Positions 48,282 through 62,504 of a stretch of DNA of 64,000 nt are shown here, piece by piece. Both the position numbers and the translations under genes were made by a program. Source of the DNA: Copromyces sp. CBS 386.78. Lineage: Eukaryota > Ascomycota > Sordariomycetes > Sordariales > Sordariaceae. The stretch spans positions 1-64,000 of the forward strand of contig MU839125.1 of assembly GCA_030685235.1 (NCBI GenBank), given 5' to 3'. Positions within the stretch are counted from its first letter, which is position 1, and each line of letters begins with the position of its first letter. The notes under the pieces are model-generated. The model had not been told where the DNA came from. It made no database searches and saw nothing but the letters and a program-made list of their open reading frames with translations.

Positions 48282-48872
48282 GGTGACGGCTGGTGATTGT
48301 CAAGATGCACTTGGATGGTGTTCGTGGGAAGGAGGAGACCGTACCGAGGATCCAAGACAGCAACGAAATCGAAAAAATCCCAATTGTGGGATCTGGACCT
48401 GCCTGCCCTAAGGTTTTGGCGGTGTGTGGCTGGTGCTTTTGGCGGGGTACCAGCCACAAAGTGACAACTTTCAGCCACAATCCATCCCGTTTCACACCTC
48501 TACTTGGTCAGCGCCGTGCAGCCCGTGCAGCCCGTGCAGCAACCGCTACGTTCGCCTGCCCAACACCTGCCAAACCTGGGAAAACAACCCCCTGAATGTG
48601 AATGGGGACAGAAGGCCAAGGCCTCCAATCTGCCGCCCAGAAAACCACAACGACATCCCATCGGTGGCAAAACTCCCAAAGGACTGTTGAAGATGTAAAA
48701 GAACAGCGCACTGAATTCATATTAATGATGGGATCTATTTGTGTGCTCGTATAAGTCCACATAAAACTAACGCTAGATAATTCCAACAATGTCGTCCACC
48801 GCTTCCGGGGCTTGCATTCAACTTCTTCACCCGCTTCCAACAGCTCACTCGGCCTGTCCACTGCCCTCACAT
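48282..48872. other. rpl12 promoter and sec23 3' flank
   Basis: 590 bp between two minus-strand genes. Contains CCCTAA at 48406-48411 (TTAGGG on the gene strand) and a short CCCGTGCAG repeat near 48517-48540. No coding exon is seen. Confidence 0.55.
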
Positions 48873-53312
<4,440 letters not shown>

Positions 53313-55461
53313 ATGGTCAGGAGCTCGACTCCCCTTTTATGGTGTGTAATACAGCCATGGATCTGCCAGGCGGCTACCATTACCACCCTCCCCAAACCTG
53401 AGGATCCAGTCGTCCTTCCACGACAGGTGAACGGTGCTGTCAGTTCGTCAACCTTCCTGCGGAGAGGCTACCATACGTGTAAGTATTTGTCGTCAAAGTC
53501 TCTTCCTCAGCGCACCATGACAATCAGGCTAATCGAACCAAAGCCGCGGTTTTGGACGGGCGAGTGTACATTGACGGTGGTGAAGTCTCGTATTACAGCG
53601 GTACTAACATCAACTTTCAATACTGTAAGCCTACTCACGAACGAGTTGTTGAGCTTACAACACCATCCTAACTCTACTCTAGCCAACTCTTTGCTATCTA
53701 TCGATTTGTCCAAGGACTGGACAAGTGATTCAGTCCGGTTCGACTCAACATCCAAACCGATCGGTGCCGCCAACCTCGCTGGCGCAGGAATCTGGGTAGA
53801 CGAGACGGAAGGTGTCCTATACACGGGGTTTGCCGGCGTCAAGTCAAAATTTGGGGACAACGCCAATCAACCTCAAGGCCTATGGTCATTTAAGCCAGAT
53901 GGTAAAGGCGGCGGAACCTGGCAAAACCTGAACAGCACCGCGGACAAGACGTTTACAGAAAAGCCGAGACCGTTCAAAGGGAAAACAGCCAGCGGCAATG
54001 GTGTTGGTTACTTTCTCGGAGGTACGGAAACTTCCTCTCCCGATTTTAAGAGACTTCTTTGTAGGAGATTTGTGAAGCTGACCTTGATCAACAGGTTTTA
54101 ATGGGTGGGGTACCAATGAATCGAACTTCCGCGAGGGGCCGGTGAGTGGCCTTCTTGCGTACGACTTCGCGTCGAAGAAGGCCACCAACACATCCGTCTC
54201 CATTGCTTCAACACAGGGATCAGAGCAATTTGGCAGCATGCTCTACGTTCCCAACTTTGGCAAAAAAGGGATCCTGGTTTCAGCGGGAGGTTTCATAGGG
54301 GGCATGAAGACAGACGAAGACGACGACAAGCTGGTTTCCATGGACACCGCCCGCATCTTCGACATCGACAGCAATGCTTGGTTCGAACAAAGCACGTCGG
54401 GCACCTCACCGGCACCAAGGCAGGAATATTGTATGGCAGGAGTGGCATCGGACAACCAAACCTACGAGATCCTCATCTATGCCGGCTGGGGTCGTAATTT
54501 GGGCAGCTCATCCGTACCCTTCGACGATGCATACGTGCTCACACTGCCTGGGTTCTACTGGACCAAAGCCCCCTACACGGCACGGAACCCCAGACACTCG
54601 CTCAGCTGCAACGGGGTCGGTGGTGGCCAAATCATAACAATCGGAGGCGTCGACAGCACTAGAGAAGGGCCCGAATCATTATATAAGGGTACTTTCACGA
54701 CCAGCGATCCCTTCCCACAGGGCATCGCCGTATTTGATCTTGCTACCTTGAAGATCACAGATACTTACAAAGCGAATACCACATCGTACTCGCCTGCCTC
54801 TGCGATACAGTCGTACTACAACGACAAGTAAGTTGTCGCTCAATTTCGCTCCAGAAAACGTAGCAAAACACAGTAGAAGGACAAACCACTAACCACTTCC
54901 CCGTGACCCCCCCCAACAAACAGAGGCAGAAAGCCCGAATCCGGCTTCACAAACAGCCAACTAGAGTCCGTCTTCGCGCAACAAAAATTCAAAGCCACCA
55001 ACAACAGCGACGCCTCCTTGCCATCTCCGTCCGGCTCAACAAACGACCCCTCCGGCAGCAATGAAACCAAAAGCAGCAGCAACGCAGGGGCCATCGCCGG
55101 TGGCGTGGTAGGTGGCGTCGCAGCCATTGTCGCGGGTATAGCGCTAGGCTATTTCCTCGCTCGAAGACGTACAAAGAAGAGGGGGCTGCTGGAGGAGAAT
55201 GCGGAACAGCAGCCGCAAGGGCAGCCAGGACAGCCAGGACAGCAACAGCAGCAACAACACCAACAATCGCCGCTGGGACCCGGACAGCAGCAGGTACAGG
55301 AAAACAAGTGGCAGCCGGGGGGTTACGAACCTCACCCTGTTGGTGGCGGTACTGGGTACGGCGGGGATGGATACCCGCATCAGCAGGCGGTTCATGAGCT
55401 TCCGCCCCATCATGTTGTTCATGAGATGCCGGAGAGGAGGAACGTTAGCGAGATGCCTTGA
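53313..55461 (+). CDS. Membrane-anchored Kelch/galactose-oxidase-like beta-propeller protein
   Basis: Exons 53313-53478, 53544-53624, 53683-54021, 54095-54827 and 54924-55461 join to 618 residues. Introns are 58-96 nt with clear branch sites (GGCTAATC, CCTAACTC, GCTGACC, CACTAACC). Start MVRSSTPLLWCVIQPWICQA is hydrophobic and may be a signal peptide. The ectodomain begins TFLRRGYHTSAVLDGRVYID and keeps fungal Kelch-type motifs: NSLLSIDLSKDW, GLWSFKPDGKGGGTW, GYFLGGFNGWGT, FGSMLYVPNFGKKGI, YEILIYAGWG and LTLPGFYWTKAP. Near residue 470-500 a Ser/Asn linker leads to a transmembrane helix (AGAIAGGVVGGVAAIVAGIALGY; the longest stretch is at about 55085-55155) with an RRRTKKR stop-transfer signal. 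The cytosolic tail is Gln/Pro/Gly-rich. A cell-surface or cell-wall-facing sensor or adhesion role is inference; no catalytic residues were identified. Confidence 0.88.
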
Positions 55462-55773
55462 CAAATGCTACAGATGGTAATGGGGACAAGGATAGAGTGG
55501 TGGTAAATCAACGAGATGAGACGAGATGAGATGCGATGGGGGGAATTCGGAACCTTGTGAGGGCACGCTATACTACGGGTTTTTTCTTTTTCGTGTTTGG
55601 CTATACCCATTCTTTATCGTTTTGGAGAGCACTTGAATAGATAAGATTCTGATTCGATATATGTGTCACGTATTTCAAATATCAGACATTTGCATTTTCT
55701 GTATCCACTTCGTCTCTTTTTATTAAAAAAAAAAAACCTACTCAGCGAACCATTTCCCCCCTAAAACCCAAAT
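55462..55773. other. Convergent 3' flanks
   Basis: About 310 bp between two genes that end toward each other. Contains a GAGATGA run near 55510-55535 and an A-run at 55725-55736. Nothing else. Confidence 0.5.
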
Positions 55774-56403
55774 CTAGTACTTCCCCGCAAAAGCAATCTG
55801 CACAGCCGTGTACGCCGCCGTCAACTTAAGCGTAAGCAAGCTCAAGGAGCTGACAACAGCAAATTTTGTGCGGCCCTGGGGTCCGCCCTTGGTGTAGCCG
55901 ATGGTGTAGAACACCCTGCTCAAGCTCCACAGGCCGCCCAGAGCACCGGCGAGGACCGGGTACTTGAGGCCTGCGATGAGCATGGCGCCGATGGCGGGGG
56001 TGAGGTTTTCGGTGAAGTTGGCGTGGGCGCGTTGGGCTTTTGTTTTCGGTGTGTTAGTTTTCGTGTTGCTGGCCCAGGGGAGCGGGGATGGGGGAGAGGG
56101 AATGGGGAAGAGGAAATGGGAGAGGTAGAAAAAAAGCTTACCGCAGTTAAAGGCAAAAGCCTTGGGGTCCTTCTCGGCTACCTCCTGAGAGGCATAGGCG
56201 GCGGGATACTTGACGCCCGAGGCCTTGCGCTGCGCCCCGGTGTTGAGGGAGTGGAAGACGTTGACAAAGAAGGTGGAGACGGTGGCTAGGAGGACGTAGC
56301 TGTGGTGTATGTGTGTTAGTTATTGTGAGACCATAATGGGAAGGTTGGTGATGAGGATGTTAACTCACCCGTACTCGTCGGGAAGAGTCACGATGATGGC
56401 CAT
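55774..56403 (-). CDS. MAPEG family protein, microsomal glutathione S-transferase 3-like
   Basis: Exons 56403-56369, 56299-56142 and 56036-55774 join to 151 residues, the usual size of MGST3-type proteins. It starts MAIIVTLPDEYGYVLLATVS and contains the conserved FNCAQRAHANFTENLTPAIG segment after the first loop, followed by hydrophobic helices (MLIAGLKYPVLAGALGGLW; VVSSLSLLTLKLTAAYTAVQ). About four membrane-spanning helices are expected. The family uses glutathione to conjugate or reduce lipophilic compounds and lipid peroxides in the ER and outer mitochondrial membrane; trimers are typical. All three exon junctions are canonical (GTGAGT and GTAAGC donors) and in phase. The C-terminus AFAGKY lacks an obvious ER-retention signal. 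It shares its upstream region with no other gene closely. Confidence 0.93.
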
Positions 56404-57294
56404 TTTGCTTGTTTGTTTATGTTGATCTGTTGACCTGGAGAGGTAAAAATAGGGAAGAGAGTAAGTAGAGGTAACTTGACAAGTCAAAACAGAAAGATGG
56501 TCCACGAAAAGAAGGGAAGGAAGGAAAGATCATTTACTTGCGGATATCTGCTGAGTATTTAACGGATTCCTTCTCTCGTCTTTTCCCACCCTCTTTCCTC
56601 TTTCTTCAAATGATATTAAAAGTTCACTCACTTATACCTAGTAAACTTGATTAGTCAAGCGCTCGTGTTCACCAGGTAACACCCGGGACGCGACTCCCCT
56701 CATCAAGAGAGGAGGTCATCTGTGGAGTTTCCAGCTGCTTCCAACGCTAGCCATTGGCCAATCATGTGTAACCTCGGGCTCTGTTTTACCCCGGCGGCAG
56801 AAAGGACACGGTGCGATTTTGTGCACCTTTTCCGTACAATGGAAGTTTGGTTGCCCCGACCGACCGACTGTTGTGGGCTTGTGGCACGTTTTTTTGTCCT
56901 TGTCCTACGGTTTGGTGAAATGCATCTCGAGATTATTTTACTCTTCGGCGTTATGCTCCTTGTTGATTGCTACTGACGAGTGCCGGTCTCGGTATGTTCT
57001 GTCAATCATTTGCTTCGGACTTTTTGTGACACCACGGTTGCGGATATCGAAAACCATCCACCAGGCAGTTGAAGATGAGATAGATGGCTGGCATCAAGGC
57101 ATCTGAGGACATCATCGTGGCTTGCAAATCCGTTAGCCGTTACCACCCTACACTCCCATTCCCCTTAAAATTGAGTGGAAAACGGGCGATTTCAGGGCCA
57201 TCCAGATCCCCGGGTACGGTACAGCGCTGAAAAGACATCTCGCAGCCAACCCAAGGTTAGGTATAATAACCACAACTCCAATTTTCAAATCTGA
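56404..57294. other. Intergenic region
   Basis: Leader and promoter of the MAPEG gene and 3' flank of the polymerase gene. Short open frames on the plus strand (56722-57106) have no domain. Nothing else seen. Confidence 0.5.
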
Positions 57295-59103
57295 TCAGCC
57301 AGTACATCTCTCCTCTGGCGGCCGCCACTCCAGCTCCAACCCTTCAAACACCCGTCTCTCCGCCGTCAACATATCCGGCGCCGACTCACCATTCGGCCCG
57401 CTCTCATAATCAACCCAAGTCCCATCAGCCCTACTCCGGATCCCGCTGCTATCGAACTTGAGCGACCTCTCCTTCTTGCAATACCTCCTCAGGTCCCTCT
57501 GGAAGGTCGTCCCGCTCGTCCACCCCAGCACCGCACACCCGGCCGTCTTCCACGGGCTGATGATGATATCCACCCTCCTGTGCGGATTCGGATTCTTCTT
57601 CTCGCCCGTCGTCCAGTGCGGATCCTGCCACACCACGAGCGCCTTATCCAGCGTATCGAACCCGGTCCCTCCTTTCTTCTCGTTCCCCTTCCACGCCACA
57701 GGCACCTGCCCGCGCTCCGTGTTGGCCGTGCTCAGGATCAGCGTGTGCGTGATGTAGTTTGACTGTTCCAGAGCCACCACGATCTGCTCGACAAAACCCT
57801 TGGTCGCGGTCTCGTCCGGGTGACTCAGCACGACGTCCACGTCGCCGCTCGCCAGCTTGCCGCGGCGGTAGCCGCCTACGATGACCATTTGGAAGCCCGG
57901 GTGGATCTTGTTGGCGTGCTCGAGGATGATATCGGAGATGGACTCGACCTCGGCTCGTGGGATCTTCAGCTGGAACTCGTCGTAGTACTTGACGCCAATC
58001 TGCTGGACGCGCGTTAGGGTGTCCCAGCCGTATTCAACAATGTCGTCGAGGTCGCGCCAGCCTTTGTTGTAGAACTCGCGGGCGGTGGTCTCGGCGACGC
58101 CCCAGATCTCGTAGAAGAGCTTGAGAACGGCGAGTCGCGGGTCGGACTCGTCTTCTTTGGCTTCTTGTAGCTCCCCGTGTTCTCGGAACTCTGAGTATAG
58201 CTGGGCGATCTTGAGGCCGCAGCCTGGGAGCCTCGATACTTCCAGGGCACTCTGGAGAGGATAGGGGTAGGAAGTGAGGGCGGCTATGGCGCTTGAGTAG
58301 GCGCGTACTCCGATCTTGTCGCCTAGTAATGTCCTAGCCGTTCTGATCTTCATCAACTCCTCGATGAAAGGTTCGTTGGGTGGATGCATAGGTGCAGGAC
58401 GCTGGCACGCATATGTGGTGTGTAGGTAGGCCGGTATAGGAGGCAGCTCCACCTCATGTTCAGAGGTGGTCATGTGCAGCAATGCCGGGGCTTTGGAGAG
58501 GACGTGATCACGTCGACCGTGGCTGGCGGTGCTGTGAGAAGATCCGGGCCGTGAGCCATGGAAAGAAGGCTTCGGGTCTGCTAGGGCCCGCTTGATGACA
58601 TCCGCAGCCTTTGCTGGCGACACATCTTTTGGTTTGGTGGGTTTGCTCTGTTTTTTCCGGCCTCTGTACAAGGTATAGTCATCTATTGGGAGAACAATCC
58701 CGGCTTTGAGAGACTCGGTGAACCAGGCGAGCTTGACCACCTTGACAGTCGTGGGGGATGCTTTAAGGGTCGACTGAGTCGACTGGATAAGGATAGGATG
58801 AAACTCGCCATCTGACGCAGTGTCCGAGTCTTCTGTGATAACGGAACACGGTTTCTGTAATCTCCTTCGCTTTGGGCTGGGAGACGTAGCTTCGTCTGCC
58901 TCCGCTGCTGATATCTCCTCAGTCACGAGCTTGTGTTTCCTAAGCTCGAATAGGGCTCGTTCTTTCCGGTGCACCTTTCCCAGGACGACTTCGGCCTCAT
59001 TGATGTCATATGTGAGGGTTGGTATTTGCTCCTCCAACTCGTGGAGCTCATCCACCCCTAGATTGGTGGGAAGCAAGAAAATGACCGGGAATTCCAGCGT
59101 CAT
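57295..59103 (-). CDS. Family X DNA polymerase with N-terminal BRCT domain (Pol mu/TdT/Pol4-like)
   Basis: Single exon, 602 residues from the first ATG at 59103 (MTLEFPVIFLLPTNLG). Residues about 1-150 form a BRCT-like domain ending VVKLAWFTESLKAGIVLPID. A basic, Ser-rich linker follows. The 8-kDa and fingers regions include helix-hairpin-helix elements (SRLPGCGLKIAQLYSEF; LTRVQQIGVKYYDEF). The palm carries GGYRRGKLASGDVDVVLSHP at about 408-427, giving two of the three catalytic Asp, and RRVDIIISP with the third near 511. GWTSGTTFQRDLRRYCKKE replaces the YFTGS of Pol beta/lambda with GW, as in Pol mu and TdT. Such enzymes fill gaps during non-homologous end joining and base excision repair in the nucleus. 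The frame stays open for 49 codons upstream without ATG, so an extra 5' exon cannot be excluded. Assignment to the mu-like rather than lambda-like branch is inference. Confidence 0.9.
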   Translation of the reverse strand: MTLEFPVIFLLPTNLGVDELHELEEQIPTLTYDINEAEVVLGKVHRKERALFELRKHKLVTEEISAAEADEATSPSPKRRRLQKPCSVITEDSDTASDGEFHPILIQSTQSTLKASPTTVKVVKLAWFTESLKAGIVLPIDDYTLYRGRKKQSKPTKPKDVSPAKAADVIKRALADPKPSFHGSRPGSSHSTASHGRRDHVLSKAPALLHMTTSEHEVELPPIPAYLHTTYACQRPAPMHPPNEPFIEELMKIRTARTLLGDKIGVRAYSSAIAALTSYPYPLQSALEVSRLPGCGLKIAQLYSEFREHGELQEAKEDESDPRLAVLKLFYEIWGVAETTAREFYNKGWRDLDDIVEYGWDTLTRVQQIGVKYYDEFQLKIPRAEVESISDIILEHANKIHPGFQMVIVGGYRRGKLASGDVDVVLSHPDETATKGFVEQIVVALEQSNYITHTLILSTANTERGQVPVAWKGNEKKGGTGFDTLDKALVVWQDPHWTTGEKKNPNPHRRVDIIISPWKTAGCAVLGWTSGTTFQRDLRRYCKKERSLKFDSSGIRSRADGTWVDYESGPNGESAPDMLTAERRVFEGLELEWRPPEERCTG

Positions 59104-60524
59104 TGTAGCCAAATGTCGACAGTTCCAGCTTCCAAGTAGCTGGACATTATCCAACGCCGAGTCCCAAAGAGTCCGAGGTGATAAAGGTTTGCGTTGCTGA
59201 AGACCAACCCCGCGGTATCCAAAATCGACGGTACAAAACAACTGACACAAATCAACGGCAAGGTTTTAGTCCAAGACAATCAGCAAGTCAGATTTGGTAT
59301 CGGTAGTCGAAAGTCGTTGCCCGCCTGTGACGTGCATCAGCCTTCCCGTCTTCACTGACCCAAGCGCAGAGGACTTAAAAAAAGATGGGATGAAGAAAAA
59401 GAAGATTGAGGATAACCACCAAAAAGAAAGCAAAGATCGTGAAGCAAGCCTTGAAAACCAAACATGCAAAATCACCACTTCAATTGAAATTGTATGGTGT
59501 TACCAAAATCTGGAGTTCTGTTTGTTGGTTCTCGAATCAGACATGACGAAATGGATTGGTTCAAACTGAAGTCTACTTGGGGGTTGTGGTGGTGGGACTT
59601 TTCACCACCACAACCCCCAAGTAGTAGAGTCTCGACATCGAAGAGTGCAGTGACGGAGTGACGTGCAGAGGTACTCAGTGCAAGTTGCTAGAATCGTAGA
59701 CTGTGCTTAGCATTTTTGGGGATGTGGTCCATGCGTTCATTCGAGAAACTTCAATCACCGGGCCGTATTTACAAATCTTACATGACCTCGCTGCTTCAGG
59801 TTCGAATACAGTTGTCCACCAAATGGGTCGACAGAGTCGCCGATATATCTCGTAAGTCTCATTTGAATTCGAGTGCCGCATTTTCTCCGGGTTTCATGTT
59901 TCTAAAATCAAGTGTTTGTCTTTTAAGCCCGAAGTTACAGAACACAGATACCGGGGAGCATTGCATTCCAGGACCGTGCAGCGGGACCTGTCACTACAGG
60001 TAGCATTGCTTGGCGCTGTGGAACAAGACCGCCTCAACCTTCAACCTCAACCTTCATTTGACTTTCGACTTTTGACCCATCATCAACCGGCGTCATTCAT
60101 TTGCGCCCGCAGGCCTATAGCGCCTCAACCATCAACGTGACTCTGGGCATATTATAAGGATTAAGGTTCTTGAACGGCCGGCCTTTCTTTAACGGACTGT
60201 GATTGCAACCGGAGCGATCCTTCAGAATTCCTTCAGGTTCTTTCCCGTAACATCTCGGAACCTCCATTGAGGATCGTATTCCGGACGGACATCTCTCTTT
60301 TTGTTCGCCATCAACACACGTCTTATCGCGGCCGGTCGGGTGACCGTTCCTCGCCGACTTTCGTCTCATACTGTAACTCCCGGCGCTGGTCTACTCCTCG
60401 TCATCGATCAACAGCAGTTCACCCATAAGTTATCAACCAAACCTACATCGCACACACCACTGAAAAAAAAACCCACCATTAAGGGAGAGAGCACCCGCCG
60501 CAAAGGGGTCAACCGTCTTCCGAA
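59104..60524. other. Divergent intergenic region between polymerase X and TFIIE alpha genes
   Basis: 1.4 kb with a perfect inverted repeat at 59573-59624 and a C/T-rich TFIIE alpha leader (60350-60524). No coding exon is recognised. Confidence 0.5.
59573..59624. repeat. Perfect 22-bp inverted repeat with 8-nt loop
   Basis: Left arm 59573-59594 and right arm 59603-59624 are exact reverse complements; loop GGACTTTT. The arms are strand-asymmetric (G/T-rich left, C/A-rich right) and contain GTGGTGGTG/CACCACCAC. It lies in the promoter region between two divergent genes. Confidence 0.95.
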
Positions 60525-61583
60525 ATGGACATCGCCAAAACCCTCATCCGCTGCGTCATGCGCGCCTTCTACTCCACCCAAGAAATCCTCATCATCGACG
60601 CCCTCGTGCAACACTCCTGCCTGCGCGACGACGACCTCGGCCACCTAATGAAGCTCGGCAACAAAGACCTACACAAAGCGTGCGCGGGCCTTCGCGACGC
60701 CCGTTTTCTGGTGGTACACACGCGGCCCGAGCTCCAGGCGGGCAAAACCCGCCCGCAGAACAAGACGTACTACTACATCGACTACCGGCAGACCATCGAC
60801 GCCATCAAGTGGCGCGTGTACAAGACCGACAAGGACATGCAGGGGATCGCCAAGCCCTCGGAGGAAAACAAGGAGTACGTGTGCCCGCGCGTGGGCTGTG
60901 AGGCGCAGTGGAGCCAGATGGAGGTTTTGGACAGCGTCTCCTCGCGCGGTTTCACCTGTCAGAGATGCGGCTCCGTGCTGGAGCAGGCGAAAGAGCGCGA
61001 GGCGCCCGGGCACCAGCAGCTGTCGAGGATGAACAACCAGTTCAAGTTCATGACGGATATGCTGCAGGAGGTCGACAAGGTGGTTATCCCGGAATGCAAC
61101 TTTGATTTGGCGCTGGCGAACTCCAGGCCGATCGTCCGGCTGGAGACGCACGAGGTGGCGGTTAGCGTGCCGGTGGACTCGGCGCTGAACAAGCCCAGCG
61201 CTGTCAAGGGTCTGGCGAATACGGGACCTAAGACGATGCAGGTTATCATTTCCACGGGCGATGATGATGCGGAGCAGGCGGAGGCGGCGAGGAAGAGGCA
61301 GGAGGAGCTGCTGAGGCAGAACGCGCTGCCGGAGTGGATAACGTCCAGCTCGGTGCCGACGACGGGCGGATCCAAGGCTACTGGACCTGCTGTGGCGTCG
61401 CTGCTTGATTCGTCGTCGGCAGTTAAGGATGAGGCGGCGGTGGATGAGCATCCGGCTAAGAAGGTCAAACTAGAGGTCCAGGGCGATATTTCGGTCAAGG
61501 ATGAGGATCCCATGCCTATGAGCTTCAAGATGGAGGGTGGTGATGATGAGGAGGACGATCTCGAATTCGAGGATGTCATGTGA
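60525..61583 (+). CDS. tfa1: Transcription initiation factor TFIIE, alpha subunit
   Basis: Single exon, 352 residues, ATG at 60525. The N-terminal winged-helix domain (LIRCVMRAFYSTQEILIIDALVQ split over residues 8-30; DLGHLMKLGNKDLHK; ARFLVVHTRPE) is followed by QNKTYYYIDYRQTIDAIKWR and a zinc ribbon with Cys 120, 125, 145 and 148 (VCPRVGC, TCQRCG). HQQLSRMNNQFKFMTDMLQE is the conserved helical segment after the ribbon. The C-terminal half is charged, with an Ala/Glu-rich helix (AEQAEAARKRQEELLRQNAL) and an acidic end (EGGDDEEDDLEFEDVM) used in the family for contact with TFIIH. With TFIIE beta it loads TFIIH onto the RNA polymerase II preinitiation complex in the nucleus. The stop overlaps a GTGAGT, so an additional 3' exon is formally possible, but ...EFEDV is a normal end for the family. 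The first Cys pair is spaced by four residues. Confidence 0.95.
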   Translation: MDIAKTLIRCVMRAFYSTQEILIIDALVQHSCLRDDDLGHLMKLGNKDLHKACAGLRDARFLVVHTRPELQAGKTRPQNKTYYYIDYRQTIDAIKWRVYKTDKDMQGIAKPSEENKEYVCPRVGCEAQWSQMEVLDSVSSRGFTCQRCGSVLEQAKEREAPGHQQLSRMNNQFKFMTDMLQEVDKVVIPECNFDLALANSRPIVRLETHEVAVSVPVDSALNKPSAVKGLANTGPKTMQVIISTGDDDAEQAEAARKRQEELLRQNALPEWITSSSVPTTGGSKATGPAVASLLDSSSAVKDEAAVDEHPAKKVKLEVQGDISVKDEDPMPMSFKMEGGDDEEDDLEFEDVM

Positions 61584-62504
61584 GTAGAGTGAACAGACCT
61601 GGCACAACTCAAAGGGAGAAAAGACCGATGATAAAGGCTCCATGGGGCCTACGGAACGACCCAAACATCAACATACATTGACGAAAGATATCATCGTTCG
61701 CTTTGGTATCACCGCGATGGTCACCGGTTATATGGGGTTTGGCCGTCGAGCCGCTTCATACGGTCACTTGGACCGTAAAGATCGTCGCTACTTTTCATCG
61801 GAATCTACCAAGTCCGGTGTCGCACGAAACCACAATTGCAACGTCGCTATCGGGAAAAGGTTGAGAAGAATCAAGTTGATGTCACGGCAGACGAGACTGG
61901 GCATGCGAATGCACATCAGAAAGTAAAGCAAGCGTCAAAGAAGGATATGAGAAGCATCGTGGCGGGATGCCATCAAAATAAAGGGAAACACGTGGACACA
62001 GCTATGTTGCTTTAAACATAGCAGATCGGGATGGGTGGGGAAAAGCCACTAATGACAAGGTTGCTTCTTTAGCACGAATGAACTACTTCATGATCTTCAG
62101 GAGAAAGGAGTGAAACCCGAGGTTTGAAGTTCTACCTCCAAGACGAAAGTTTTCGTCATTACTTTGCTTCTGTACACTGAGCAAAGCCAATTTGTACAGA
62201 CCTTTATAGAACGGCACATAGACAAAACAACCAAAAGAGACTTCACAAAACGAGAATGGGGATGGGGAATCAACAAGAGGGAATAATCTAAAAACCAAAA
62301 AAAGAATGAAAGGAAGCATTCATGTCCTTGAAACCACTTTGCAGTTCAAAACTACCATTTGATTGACAATGTCTTCCTTAAAACTCCTTCCGTTCGCTTT
62401 ATTCACACACACATAACCACCACCCCACCGCCTAGAACTAATGGAAGGCCATATGTACTTCACATGACATGGCATTACACGGAGTCCTCCTCCTCCACCA
62501 ACGA
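61584..62504. other. Convergent 3' region between tfa1 and smc1
   Basis: 3' flanks of two genes that end toward each other. An open frame at 61642-61926 (94 codons, plus) and minus frames here lack any domain and are probably untranslated sequence. Confidence 0.5.

Noticed and set aside
54902..54916. C-run before the last Kelch exon as a frameshift
   Set aside because: It sits inside the fourth intron, and the exon junctions are in phase, so no disruption of the protein results.
61642..61926. 94-codon frame downstream of the TFIIE alpha gene
   Set aside because: Lies in the 3' flank, is basic and low in hydrophobic residues, and shows no domain.
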